Positions 44,853 through 53,636 of a DNA stretch of 64,000 nt are shown here, piece after piece. The translations under genes were made by a program, and so were the position numbers. Where the stretch lies: positions 872,501 through 936,500 of the forward strand of contig NZ_CP067087.1 of NCBI RefSeq assembly GCF_016745095.1. Reading direction: 5' to 3'. Position 1 is the first letter of the stretch. Each line of letters opens with the position of its first letter. Under the pieces are notes generated by a model. That model ran no database searches. It saw only the letters and a list, made by a program, of their open reading frames with translations, and was not told the DNA's origin. Origin of the DNA: Croceicoccus sp. YJ47. GTDB lineage: Bacteria > Pseudomonadota > Alphaproteobacteria > Sphingomonadales > Sphingomonadaceae.

Positions 44853-45242
44853 TTATCCCTTCACGATGGTCTTTTCGGTAAAGCGCATCGCGGGGAACGG
44901 CATGTAGCTGATCCGCAGCCGCTGCCGCAGGGACAGCTTATGCTCGCCCTTGGGAAAGCCGCCGGGATAGGTCACCGACAAAGTGGCTAGCGCGCCGAAA
45001 TTCCAGCGCCGGTCATAGGTGGTTTCCATCTCCTCCAGCGTGATCGGCCCGTTGCCGTCGTCGAAGCTGACCGCCTCGCGGGGGAGTTCCTCGCCGTCGA
45101 CCGCCACGGTCATTTCTTCCAGCATCGAAAGCGTCAGCCCGCGATAATATCCCAGCTTGGTGGTGAAGCTGAAACCGGTCGGGCTGTCCTGGGGGCCGAT
45201 GTCGGTGACGCTGTCGGGATCGATAAGATATTTGTCGAACAT
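44853..45242 (-). CDS. C-glycoside deglycosidase beta subunit-like protein (DUF6379/CGDB)
   Basis: A 129-residue small beta protein with the CGDB/DUF6379 pattern: MFDKYLIDPDSV, GFSFTTKLGYYRGLTLSMLE, VDGEELP, ETTYDRRWNFGALATLSVTY, ending RLRISYMPFPAMRFTEKTIV. In known C-deglycosylating enzymes (CarB/CarC, DfgA/DfgB) this subunit binds a TIM-barrel alpha subunit and shapes its active site. Its ATG overlaps the alpha subunit's stop (TGATG), so both are made in equal amounts. A 13-bp hairpin follows. The frame starting at 45389 is only an upstream extension through the alpha gene. Confidence 0.85.
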   Translation of the reverse strand: MFDKYLIDPDSVTDIGPQDSPTGFSFTTKLGYYRGLTLSMLEEMTVAVDGEELPREAVSFDDGNGPITLEEMETTYDRRWNFGALATLSVTYPGGFPKGEHKLSLRQRLRISYMPFPAMRFTEKTIVKG

Positions 45243-46249
45243 CAGGCGTCCTCCTGCCCATTTGCGGTTTCGCCCAAGAGGCGCTTGAACATCTCGTGCT
45301 GACGCCGGACCTGCTCGCGGCTGTCGACTTCCATGACGTCCTGCACCCAGCGGTTGCCTTCGTATTCGCTCGACAAGGTTCCTTCCCAACCGGCCTTCAA
45401 AAGCTCGGGAATGACCTCGTCATAGGCGTGCGCCGGATCGCGGCAATCCTCGGTCATGCCATAGAACTTGGCCTGGATATGGCGGAAATAAGGGGCAAAA
45501 TCGCCGATCCGCTTGGGATTGGCATAGGGCGCGTGGCGCAGCGTTTCGGCCATGCGGATTTCGGACGGATTGCCCTTCATCTTCACCGCCACCTCGTAGA
45601 TGGTGTATTCGCACATCACCTTTTCCTCGTGCTGGTCCACGATGAACTGGGTGATTTCGGGCCGCGCACCTTCGCGCTCGAACCGCCCGCGCAGTTCGGG
45701 CGGGTAATGCTTCATGAAAATGCCCATGTCGGGCAGGATGCCGAGATGTTTCGTGCCGAGCCGGTCCGCCACCTCGATCGTGCGCAGGATCCACGGATGG
45801 TCGAGATACCACGGCGCGTGGACTTCCACGCCCATGTGCACGTCCAGTTCCTCGGCATAGGGCACGCAACGTTCCAGAATGTCGGGCCGCACGAAGATCA
45901 GCACGCGCATGTTCTTGATGCCCATGCGATTGCACAGGACGAGGTCACGCCGGATGCTCTCGATCTGCTCCTCGTCGGTCAGCAGACGGTCATTGCGCAG
46001 CTTCGTGTCGAGAAACATGTCGTAGCAGGTGAAATGGCAACCATGCCGTTCGAGCATCTCGTGCCAGCCTGCGATCTCCGCATCGGTGACGTTGGGAAAG
46101 CTGGGCATGTTCTGTTCGGGCAGGACCTCGATACCCTTCGCGCCGATGGACGCGGCAAAGGACACGCAGTCCTCCACGTTCATCTGGCCGAGGAACATCT
46201 CCTCCTGAAAACTATAGAGGCTGACGCCCCTGCGGATCTTGGATGCCAT
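45242..46249 (-). CDS. Sugar phosphate isomerase/epimerase-type TIM barrel, C-glycoside deglycosidase alpha subunit-like
   Basis: A 335-residue xylose-isomerase-like TIM barrel. The probable metal ligands appear in order: Glu in MGVEVHAPWYL (about 148), Asp in LGILPDMGIFMKH (about 177), His in FRHIQAKFYGM (about 252) and Glu in LSSEYEGNRW (about 290). Family members with a DUF6379 partner break the C-C bond between a 3-keto sugar and an aromatic ring, after a GMC-type oxidase makes the 3-keto form. The DUF6379 gene is coupled directly downstream. No GMC oxidase is in the window, so either it lies elsewhere or the substrate differs. Other isomerase roles remain possible. Confidence 0.85.
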   Translation of the reverse strand: MASKIRRGVSLYSFQEEMFLGQMNVEDCVSFAASIGAKGIEVLPEQNMPSFPNVTDAEIAGWHEMLERHGCHFTCYDMFLDTKLRNDRLLTDEEQIESIRRDLVLCNRMGIKNMRVLIFVRPDILERCVPYAEELDVHMGVEVHAPWYLDHPWILRTIEVADRLGTKHLGILPDMGIFMKHYPPELRGRFEREGARPEITQFIVDQHEEKVMCEYTIYEVAVKMKGNPSEIRMAETLRHAPYANPKRIGDFAPYFRHIQAKFYGMTEDCRDPAHAYDEVIPELLKAGWEGTLSSEYEGNRWVQDVMEVDSREQVRRQHEMFKRLLGETANGQEDA

Positions 46250-46615
46250 GCAATGGGCTCCTTTATTATGCCGGAAGATCGGCGGGATTGGGAAAAACGA
46301 ATGGGGTTGCAGGTGGCGGATCCGGGCCGGTCATGCCGGCATGAACGACCCGTGCCGCGCCCTCAAAAATGATTTCATCGGCGCCGATTTCGGACACGCA
46401 GAAAGGCCCGGTTACTGCATCATTGCCGCGAGAAAGGAAACCCGACCCCATGATCGCACCGATGGGCATGGTGGGCGCGGCCATATGTGACGCAGCCTCG
46501 CCCCCATGCAGGGCACGCGCGCCGCGGCGGGACAGCATGCCCCGCCCGGCGTCACCCCGGCAAAGCCTGCCGCCGACCGCAACGGAACGGCACCTGCATG
46601 ACCGGCGCATGGGCG
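46250..46615. other. 366-bp intergenic region, no gene supported
   Basis: It lies between the cupin and the alpha-subunit gene on the same strand. It may hold a separate promoter for the deglycosidase-like pair. No operator like those at 49413 or 56436 was seen in it. Confidence 0.4.
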
Positions 46616-47185
46616 TCAGCCTTCCAGCTCCGCATTGAATTTGCCGTCGATGAGGACGAAGCAGATGCGGCAATTCTGGTTGGTGCGATTGGCCCATCCG
46701 TGATTGGTGCCGCGCTGCACGATGATGTCGCCGGCGCGCACGGTGGTCTCGCCCTCGTCCATGATGAGCACGAGTTCGCCTTCGATCACTATGCCGTAAT
46801 CGATCGTCTCGGTGCGGTGCATGAGCGCGTGCTTCGCGCCGGCCTTTGCCGCATTGGACGCAGCGCCCGCGCCGATCTCGGCAAAATGGGCGGCGGCTTC
46901 CTCGGGCGTCATGTTGCGGATGCCGTCCCCCTCGGGCGGAATGTCGAGCACGCGGATGCGCGTGCCGTTCGCCGGCGGGGCGAGCACGATGCCCTCCTCG
47001 GCCGGTTCGCCGCTTGCCGCATCGATCGGTGCGGGCGTCGCGCGCGTGTTCCACACCTCGTGGAACATCGGGCCGATCGCGCCGCCGACCTGCTGCACCC
47101 GCGGCACCGCGCCGTCCTCCTGGATGATTGCGTTTCCGTCCTTGTCATGGCCGGTGACGACGCGCCTGACTGCCTTGCTTTCCAT
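46616..47185 (-). CDS. Cupin-domain protein of the aromatic cluster
   Basis: A 189-residue single cupin. The barrel is in the C-terminal half: MHRTETIDYGIVIEGELVLI, GETTVRAGDIIVQRGTNHGW (His, Glu and His metal set). The N-terminal part (about 1-100) is a non-barrel arm seen in cupins of aromatic-degradation loci. It lies 79 bp after the alpha/beta hydrolase gene. It may act on a ring-cleavage product or have a binding role; no reaction can be assigned. Confidence 0.75.
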   Translation of the reverse strand: MESKAVRRVVTGHDKDGNAIIQEDGAVPRVQQVGGAIGPMFHEVWNTRATPAPIDAASGEPAEEGIVLAPPANGTRIRVLDIPPEGDGIRNMTPEEAAAHFAEIGAGAASNAAKAGAKHALMHRTETIDYGIVIEGELVLIMDEGETTVRAGDIIVQRGTNHGWANRTNQNCRICFVLIDGKFNAELEG

Positions 47186-47264
47186 GAATCCTGTCCCTCG
47201 TTACGATGTTCCGGCCTCGATGCGGCGATGCGGCGTCCTTATCGCCGGGTCGCCGCGCCGCGCA

Positions 47265-48419
47265 TCACCCCGCCTGTCCGCCCAGCGTCTCTGCAAACCA
47301 GTCGGAGAGGAGGTCGCGGCCATAGGCCATGTTGTCGGCGCCGACATGTTCGACCCCGCCTTCGCGTTCGGTGAAGATCACCTTTTCCCGCCGCGGCGAA
47401 TTGACGAGCTGCTCGTACAGATCGTCGGCATAGGTCGGGCTGATCTGCCGGTCGTTCGCGCCGTGGGTCACGAGGAAGGGCACCGTGATCCGGTCCATGT
47501 GGCCGTTGAGGTTCATCCCGGACGATTTCTCGAGGAAATCCTCCTGGTCCTCGGCGCCGAAGGCCCAGTGCACATGCGCCCAGTAATGCGGCACGGGGTT
47601 CTCGCCCTCGCGCTGCATGCGCTTGTCCTGCACCTCGCGCCAGTTGTGGTTCGCGCCCCACACCGCGCCGCTGGCAAAGCGCGGTTCGTAGGCAACCGCG
47701 CGTGGCGCGAAATGACCGCCCAGCGAAATGCCGGTCATGCCGATGCGGTTGGCGTCGACCTCGTCGCGGCCCTCCAGCCAGTCCACCGCCTTCGAGGCCC
47801 AGCTTTCGCTATGCGGATCGACCGGCAGACCCTGCAACCGCAGCGCCTCGCCGCTGCCCGGCTGATCGACGCAGAGGGTCGAAATGCCGCGCCGCGCCAG
47901 CTCCTCGGGCAGGCGGGTCCAGTAGAGCAGCTCCTTGCAGCTATCGAGCCCGTTGCAGAACACGACCGCCGGCATGGCCCCATCGCCCGGCGCGCGGGTC
48001 CACAATGCGGGCATCGTGCCGGTGTCGAGCGGGATCTCCACCCGCTCGCGATTGATGCGGAGCCTGGTCGAACGGTCGAACGCCTCGCGCGCCTTCGCAA
48101 AGGTCTCCGTGCGGCCCGGGTGGCCGTGGCCCTGCATCCGCTCCGCCGTGAAGAGGTAGAGCGAGGCACGCTCCAGCTTGTTCGAGGCGGAAAAGGCGCG
48201 GCCCTTCGCCGCATCCTCGTCCGCGAGGGCGAGCAGCTTCTCGCCCATCTTCGCCCATTCGCGCATGAACGCGGGCGTGCCGGCATCCGCGCCCTCGTTC
48301 GCCGCGTCGAGGATCGGCTGACACATGTCGACGATCTCGCCGACCTGCCCGCCGCTTTCCATCGCGATGGCGACGCTGAGGTTCCAGATATAGTTCTTGA
48401 ACGGGGAGTAGAGGGCCAC
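47265..48419 (-). CDS. Alpha/beta hydrolase related to 2,6-dihydroxypseudooxynicotine-type C-C hydrolases
   Basis: A 384-residue protein with an N-terminal helical cap (about 1-120) and an alpha/beta hydrolase core. The nucleophile serine is in IGMTGISLGGHFAPRA (about 230), the oxyanion region is PAVVFCNGLDSCKEL (about 148), and the acid and histidine are in VTHGANDRQISPTYA and GGVEHVGADNM near the end. The long N-terminal cap is the mark of the FrsA/DHPON hydrolase group, some of which cut C-C bonds in keto compounds. It starts 3 bp after the dioxygenase stop; together they would open a ring and split the product. Confidence 0.8.
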   Translation of the reverse strand: MALYSPFKNYIWNLSVAIAMESGGQVGEIVDMCQPILDAANEGADAGTPAFMREWAKMGEKLLALADEDAAKGRAFSASNKLERASLYLFTAERMQGHGHPGRTETFAKAREAFDRSTRLRINRERVEIPLDTGTMPALWTRAPGDGAMPAVVFCNGLDSCKELLYWTRLPEELARRGISTLCVDQPGSGEALRLQGLPVDPHSESWASKAVDWLEGRDEVDANRIGMTGISLGGHFAPRAVAYEPRFASGAVWGANHNWREVQDKRMQREGENPVPHYWAHVHWAFGAEDQEDFLEKSSGMNLNGHMDRITVPFLVTHGANDRQISPTYADDLYEQLVNSPRREKVIFTEREGGVEHVGADNMAYGRDLLSDWFAETLGGQAG

Positions 48420-48422
48420 GGC

Positions 48423-49328
48423 TCAGATCTCCGCCGGGGTGAACAGGCAGGGGTCCGCTTCGGGCTTGGGCATGGTCTGCGGACCGCCGACGCCGGTGCC
48501 CCACTGGTCCATGACCTGCGGGCCGGGTTCGTGGACCTTGTCCTCGTGGTTCTCGAAATCGACCTCGTCCAGTTCGGAGGTGTATTCCACCGCAAAGCCA
48601 CCGGGCGTCGTGAAATAGCTGAACGTGTTGTTGCCCGCCGTATGCCGCCCCGGGCCCCAGCGGATGTCGGTCCCGCGCTTCTTCAGCCGCGAGGCGCCCC
48701 GCATCATGTCATCGACCGTCAGCATGTCATAGGCGACATGGTTGAGGCACGGCGGCCCCGGCAGCAGCGCGATGCGGTGATGCGCCGAATTGCAGCGCAG
48801 GAAGCACATGAAATCGCCGAGCCAGTCGCTCACCCTGAAGCCGAGCACATCGGTAAAGAACGCCACCATCGCCTGGTGATCGGGCGAGTGGAGCACGATA
48901 TGGCTGATCTTGACCGGCGTGCCTTCCCAGCGTTCCATCGCGCGCTTGTCCGCCCGGGCGACATCGGCGCTGATCTCGAACGGCAGGCCGTCGGGCGAGA
49001 AGAAGCGAAAGCCATAGCCGCCGCCCGGCGCATCGAGATCGCGCGGTTCGTGCACGATCCTGCACCCGGCATCCACGACCCTGGCGTGGAGCGTGTCGAC
49101 ATCGGCGCGGCTGTCGGCCGCCAGCGCGATCACCTCGACGCAATTGCTCTCCCGCTTGTGCAGGCGCACCACGTGATGTTCGTCATGGCCATGCGTCTTG
49201 AACCAGGCGGTATCCTCGCTCGCCCCCACCTCGACCAGACCCCAGTCGTCGGTGTAAAACGCGCGCTCCGCGTCAAAATCGCTGGTGCCGTATCCGACAT
49301 AGCGGATCTCGGTAACACGGGCGGTCAT
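48423..49328 (-). CDS. Extradiol-type (VOC fold) ring-cleavage dioxygenase
   Basis: A 301-residue two-domain VOC protein like 2,3-dihydroxybiphenyl dioxygenase. The active C-terminal domain has the Fe(II) ligands His in VKISHIVLHSP (about 143), His in CLNHVAYDMLT (about 208) and Glu in GFAVEYTSELD (about 260). A second-sphere histidine is in WGPGRHTAGNNTF. It would cleave a catechol ring next to its hydroxyls. The ATG at 49328 follows AGAGGA and is preferred over a TTG two codons upstream. It is the first gene of the operon and has an inverted-repeat operator 85 bp upstream. Confidence 0.85.
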   Translation of the reverse strand: MTARVTEIRYVGYGTSDFDAERAFYTDDWGLVEVGASEDTAWFKTHGHDEHHVVRLHKRESNCVEVIALAADSRADVDTLHARVVDAGCRIVHEPRDLDAPGGGYGFRFFSPDGLPFEISADVARADKRAMERWEGTPVKISHIVLHSPDHQAMVAFFTDVLGFRVSDWLGDFMCFLRCNSAHHRIALLPGPPCLNHVAYDMLTVDDMMRGASRLKKRGTDIRWGPGRHTAGNNTFSYFTTPGGFAVEYTSELDEVDFENHEDKVHEPGPQVMDQWGTGVGGPQTMPKPEADPCLFTPAEI

Positions 49329-49412
49329 GGGCAATTCCTCTCTGCGGGGGGGATGGAAAGACAGGTTCGGCCTGAACCGAAACGGTGTCTCTTCCGAGTT
49401 TCGTTCGCTATT

Positions 49413-49430
49413 TTAGAATTACGCTTCTAA
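49413..49430. promoter_or_regulatory. Candidate TetR operator at the dioxygenase operon promoter
   Basis: TTAGAATTACGCTTCTAA: perfect 6-bp arms around a 6-base spacer, placed upstream of the dioxygenase gene. Same architecture as 56436-56459. Confidence 0.7.
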
Positions 49431-49448
49431 TTTGGTCGAGGAGGCAGG

Positions 49449-50909
49449 TCAATCCCGCGCATTCCGGCGCTGCCCGAAAATGTCCCGAGGCAGACGCAGC
49501 ACGCACAGAATCGCCAGACCGAGCGCAAGCGCCATCACCGCATTGGCCGGATCCAGCCCCGCCAGCCGCGCCGCCGCGTCCTCGCCCGAAACCGAAAAAT
49601 AGGCGCCGCCTACAAGCGCAATGCCCAAAGCCCCGCCGATCTGCTGCGCCGTGCGCAGTGTCGCGCTGGCGGTGCCGGCGTTGTGCCGCTCGACCTCTGC
49701 GACCACGATCGGGCCGAGGGGACCGGACAAGGTGCCCATCCCGATTCCGGCCAGCAACAGCACCACATAGAGAATGGGGTCGCCACTGTTGCCGCCCTCG
49801 ATCGCCTGAAGCGTAAGCGTCGTGCCGGCGATCATCGCGAGACCGCCCGCAACCGGCAGTGCCTTGCCCAGTCGCGGCAGCAAGCGCGGCACGAGGAACC
49901 CGACGCCGATCATAACGCCTGCGCCGAACGGGATATGCACCAGCGCGGTTTGCAGCGGGCTCAATCCCAGCCCCTGCTGCAACGAGACGGCAAGCACCAG
50001 CAGGAAACCGATGGCCGCGCTGGAAAAGCAGAACGCGGACAACACGCCCCATTTAAAAGTCCCGATGCCGAACAGGCCCGGCTCGATAATGGCGGGCGAT
50101 CCGGCACGCCGGCGACGGCGCGCGCGGAACCAGCCATACAGGACAAGGCCAAAGGACACCGCGAACAGCGCGACCAGAGCCGGGCTCGCGCCCACCTCGG
50201 CGCCCTGGATCAAGGCATAGAGCAGCCCGCCGAAACCTGCGGCGAAGATCAAGGCGCCGACCGGATCGATGCGCAGGTCCTTTTCCGCCTGCCGCGGCGG
50301 CAGCGCGGCCCAGCCCACCAGGACGGCGAGCGCGCCGATCGGCAAATTGATGAGAAACACGAGCCGCCAGCCGAGGCCCAGCAGGTCGAGTTCGATCAGC
50401 ACGCCGCCCACGATCGGCCCGATGATCGCGGCAAGGCCCACGATCACACCGAAATAGGCGAGCTTCGACACACGTTCGAGCGGGGTGTAAAGCAATTGCA
50501 CGATCGCCATCGTCTGCGGCGCCATCACCGCGCCGGTCGCGCCTTGCAGCATGCGCGCCCAGACGAGTTGCTCCGGGCTCTGTGCCAGACCGCACAGCAC
50601 GGATGCGAGGACGAACGCGCTGACCCCGATCAGGAACACCCGCGAATGGCCGAACGCATCGCCCAGCCTCCCGCCCAGCAGCAGCAGCGACCCCAGCGTC
50701 AGCAGATAGCCCGCGACGATCCATTGCATCGCGGCGGGCGACGCGGACAGCGCGTCGCGAATCGCCGGAAGCGCGGTGTTGACGATCGTCGAATCCGCCA
50801 CCTCGAGCACGACCGCGGTAAGAACCGTGAAAAACGCGACGGTCTTGCGCCTTTCCGAAACCGCGGAATGGTCACCCGCCCGTGCCGCGGCACTGTTCAA
50901 ATCCGACAT
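49449..50909 (-). CDS. DHA2-family MFS transporter (EmrB/QacA type, 14 helices)
   Basis: A 486-residue transporter with DHA2 features: motif A GGRLGDAFGHSRVFLIGV (about 80), LQGATGAVMAPQTMAI (about 120) and the motif C region (about 165, VGGVLIELDLLGLGWRLVFL). Drug/proton antiporters of this type pump out toxic compounds; here it may export aromatic intermediates. The stop lies 19 bp from the operator of the dioxygenase operon, and its own promoter region, shared with the MFS gene at 51070, has another related site. Confidence 0.88.
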   Translation of the reverse strand: MSDLNSAAARAGDHSAVSERRKTVAFFTVLTAVVLEVADSTIVNTALPAIRDALSASPAAMQWIVAGYLLTLGSLLLLGGRLGDAFGHSRVFLIGVSAFVLASVLCGLAQSPEQLVWARMLQGATGAVMAPQTMAIVQLLYTPLERVSKLAYFGVIVGLAAIIGPIVGGVLIELDLLGLGWRLVFLINLPIGALAVLVGWAALPPRQAEKDLRIDPVGALIFAAGFGGLLYALIQGAEVGASPALVALFAVSFGLVLYGWFRARRRRRAGSPAIIEPGLFGIGTFKWGVLSAFCFSSAAIGFLLVLAVSLQQGLGLSPLQTALVHIPFGAGVMIGVGFLVPRLLPRLGKALPVAGGLAMIAGTTLTLQAIEGGNSGDPILYVVLLLAGIGMGTLSGPLGPIVVAEVERHNAGTASATLRTAQQIGGALGIALVGGAYFSVSGEDAAARLAGLDPANAVMALALGLAILCVLRLPRDIFGQRRNARD

Positions 50910-50953
50910 CGCCCCTCCCCGCCGGCAGCCGTTTCATAGCTGCTTTCGACAAA

Positions 50954-50971
50954 TTAAAATCATCCTTCTAT
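50954..50971. promoter_or_regulatory. Candidate TetR operator between divergent MFS genes (imperfect)
   Basis: TTAAAATCATCCTTCTAT: the right arm TTCTAT equals that of the site at 56436; the left arm differs at two positions from a perfect repeat. Located in the divergent promoter region of two MFS transporters. Confidence 0.5.
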
Positions 50972-51069
50972 TATCGCCTGAAATTGGTAAGGGGTCAATC
51001 GTTCCCGATGACGATGTCCGCGATTGCGGGCGTGGCCGGGAAACCGGAAAAACGGATGGGAGGGACCGA

Positions 51070-52329
51070 ATGACCAACAACGGCGAAGCCGGACGCAAGG
51101 CGGGAATACCGCAGGGGATAACGGTAATTCTTGCCGGTTTCCTGCCGATATTGGCGATCGTTTCGATGTTTCCCGCGGTCGGGGCCATGATCGGCCATTT
51201 CGCGCCGACCGACCCGAACGCGGCAACCAAGGTCCCCTCGATGGTGACCGCGCCGGGCCTCGCGATCGCCGTCACGGCGCTGTTCATGGGCTTGCTCGTC
51301 GACCGTTTTGGTAAGCGCAAGCTGCTGCTGATCTCGACCTTCTCCTACGGTTTTATCGGGGTCATTCCCTTTTTCCTCGAAGATCTCGACTGGATCTACG
51401 CCTCGCGGCTGCTGCTGGGCTTCAGCGAGGCGGCGATCCTGACGACGGTCAACACGCTCCTCGCGGATTACTGGGCCGAGGACGGTCGCCGCCGCTGGCT
51501 CACGCTACAGGGGATGGTCGGTCCGGCGCTATCGTCGGTCATGATCTTCTTTGCCGGCACGCTCACCGCGTGGCGCTGGAACGGGATCTTCCTGCTTTAC
51601 CTGTTCGCCATTTTCATCGCGATCGCGATGTGGCGCTACATGTTCGAACCCGAAAGCGATGCCACCGTGCGCCGCAACCTCGGCATGGACGAGGACCGCA
51701 CGGCGGGCGATGCGTTCCCGTGGGGCACGATGCTGGGCATTGCGGTGCTGACCTTGTTCAGCTCGGCAATCTATTACGTGTTCATCGTGAACGGTTCGGT
51801 CGTGTGGGAAGAGCTGGGCATCGCCGATCCCGAAAGCATCGGCCGCATCACCGCATTGCCGAGCCTCTTCATCCTCGCCGGCGCGGGCCTGTTCTGGCTC
51901 CTAGGACGGCAAGGCTGCAGCTTCCGCATCCAGGTCGCGGTGTTCCTGCTGCTCTTGGCGAGCGGGCTGGCACTCATGGGGCTGACCTCCAACTGGCAAG
52001 GGATGGTCGCGGGCATGGCATTGCAGCAGACGGGCGCTGGCATGACCATCCCCACGCTCATCGTCTGGGCACAGAGCCGCCTGCCATTCGCGCATCGCGG
52101 ACGCGGCATGGGCGTGTGGACGGCGACCTTCTTCTTCGGTCAGTTCTCCTCGCCGCTGATGGTCAGCCTCCTGCGCGAGCAACTGGGCTCAATGCAGCAG
52201 GCGTTCCTTGCGATGGGCATCCTGTCGGCGGTCGGCGCGCTGGTGTTCTTCCTGATCCTGGGGCGAACCCGCACCGCGCCGAAGGAGGCGCTGATCGCTG
52301 CGGCGGCAAAACAGGGCAACGTTCCCTGA
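51070..52329 (+). CDS. MFS transporter, 12 helices
   Basis: A 419-residue MFS protein with helices starting at ITVILAGFLPILAIVSMFPA, motif A MGLLVDRFGKRKLLLIST (about 74) and a periplasmic acid-containing loop (GHFAPTDPNAATKVPSM). The ATG at 51070 has GGGAGGGA upstream; earlier starts overlap the divergent promoter. A likely uptake system for a sugar or aromatic acid, since it faces away from the exporter-like gene but shares its promoter region. Confidence 0.88.
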   Translation: MTNNGEAGRKAGIPQGITVILAGFLPILAIVSMFPAVGAMIGHFAPTDPNAATKVPSMVTAPGLAIAVTALFMGLLVDRFGKRKLLLISTFSYGFIGVIPFFLEDLDWIYASRLLLGFSEAAILTTVNTLLADYWAEDGRRRWLTLQGMVGPALSSVMIFFAGTLTAWRWNGIFLLYLFAIFIAIAMWRYMFEPESDATVRRNLGMDEDRTAGDAFPWGTMLGIAVLTLFSSAIYYVFIVNGSVVWEELGIADPESIGRITALPSLFILAGAGLFWLLGRQGCSFRIQVAVFLLLLASGLALMGLTSNWQGMVAGMALQQTGAGMTIPTLIVWAQSRLPFAHRGRGMGVWTATFFFGQFSSPLMVSLLREQLGSMQQAFLAMGILSAVGALVFFLILGRTRTAPKEALIAAAAKQGNVP

Positions 52330-52690
52330 TCGCGGCCCCGGCCCGGCCGGTGGGTCCATACGACATGCCGCCTTCGGGCTCGCGCTGGGGTCGCCTGTCC
52401 CTCTGGGGAGGGGACCATCGATGAGAAGGGCCGGTCACATGGCACGCGGCAAGACCATCGCCTCGCCGCTCGCGATATGGGCGGGGCGTCCGGTCATGGC
52501 GGGATGCGCGACCGGCCTGTTCGCGCCCATCAGCGCGACGACGCGTGTCGCCACGCTCTTCGCGGTGCGATTGGTAGAGGCCGGACGGGATGGAGCGATC
52601 CGGGTCATGCCGGGCGCCATCGTCATCGCCAATTCCACATCATCTTCGCGGAGCGGACACGCTTCCGCAAGGCGCCGTCGTGGTCACGCT
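52330..52690. other. Intergenic region before the NTF2-like gene
   Basis: No gene is supported, though an open frame continues upstream from the next gene as far as 52421 without family resemblance. Confidence 0.4.
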
Positions 52691-53596
52691 ATGCCTGATC
52701 ATGGTCCTGCTGCCCGCCTGCCCGGCGCGCGGCATTGCAACTCAGGGGAGAGAGAAACGAAGAAATACCTGTCTGGACGCATCATTCCCGCCGCCGTGCT
52801 GGCCGCAACGTCGCTTGTCGTGCCCGCCCATGCGCAGACCGACACCAGCCTGGCGCAGCTTGCGCAGAAGGTCGCGCAACTCGAAGACGATGCCGCGGCG
52901 GCGCGCGACCATCAGGCGGTCGAGAACCTGTTTTCCCGGTACATGTATCTGCACAATGCGTTCGAGGACGAACAGATCATTCCGCTCTGGGCGAAGGAAG
53001 GCACGCCCGGGATGAGCGCGCAATATTCCAATCTCGGCAAATACACGAAATATGAAAAGATCATGGAATATCACAGTGGCCGTCCCTCGCCGATCGGCAA
53101 GCTGCTGTTCCATTATATCACCACGCCGGTGATCGAGGTGGCCGGCGACGGCAAGACCGCAAAGGGCCTGTGGATCGTCAACGGCCTGGAAAGCGGTCTG
53201 ACCGCGCCGGAATACGCCAAGAACATGCCCGAATGGATGTTCGAGCCGGATGTCGAGGTCGACGGCAAGAAAGTGTGGATGCACAATGTCTATCTGAAAT
53301 ACGGCATCGACTTCATCAAGCAGGACGGCGAGTGGAAAATCTGGCACTTCCATTGCTTCGAGGTGGCGCGTGCGCCCTATTCGATGGGCTGGATCCCGTT
53401 TGCGGACGCCGCGCAGGATGACGCCTTTAATTTGGACCTCATGTATATTGGCGAAAACGGGGCCCCGATCTTCATGCCCGAGCCGGACGAGCCCGCCACG
53501 GTGATGAACAACACCTATCGCACCGACAGCGCGCAAAAGCTGGAAGCGCGCATTCCGGTGCCTTACGAGACATTCTCGGAAACCTTTTCCTACTGA
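52691..53596 (+). CDS. Secreted NTF2/SnoaL-like protein with unclear start codon
   Basis: The protein has a signal peptide (KKYLSGRIIPAAVLAATSLV, cleavage after AHA), a short helix (LAQLAQKVAQLEDDAAAARD) and then an NTF2/SnoaL fold (AVENLFSRYMYLHNAFEDEQ to KIWHFHCFEVARAPYS). Some SnoaL-like proteins are cyclases, isomerases or dehydratases in aromatic pathways. The nearest ATG in frame is at 52691 but has no ribosome site and adds 22 unusual residues. The natural start appears to be ACG at 52757, right after AGGGGAGAG and before AAG AAA TAC, as if ATG had mutated to ACG. A strong terminator follows. Confidence 0.8.
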   Translation: MPDHGPAARLPGARHCNSGERETKKYLSGRIIPAAVLAATSLVVPAHAQTDTSLAQLAQKVAQLEDDAAAARDHQAVENLFSRYMYLHNAFEDEQIIPLWAKEGTPGMSAQYSNLGKYTKYEKIMEYHSGRPSPIGKLLFHYITTPVIEVAGDGKTAKGLWIVNGLESGLTAPEYAKNMPEWMFEPDVEVDGKKVWMHNVYLKYGIDFIKQDGEWKIWHFHCFEVARAPYSMGWIPFADAAQDDAFNLDLMYIGENGAPIFMPEPDEPATVMNNTYRTDSAQKLEARIPVPYETFSETFSY

Positions 53597-53607
53597 AGCG
53601 CGACACG

Positions 53608-53636
53608 AAAAGGGGGGCCAGGCGGCCCCTTTTTTC
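53608..53636 (+). terminator. Rho-independent terminator after the NTF2-like gene
   Basis: GGGGGGCC AGGC GGCCCC with flanking A and T runs (AAAA before, TTTTTT after). Confidence 0.92.

Noticed and set aside
46812-49430. Open frame of 872 codons on the plus strand
   Set aside because: It runs antisense to the cupin, hydrolase and dioxygenase genes, all of which have clear motifs; the frame itself has none.
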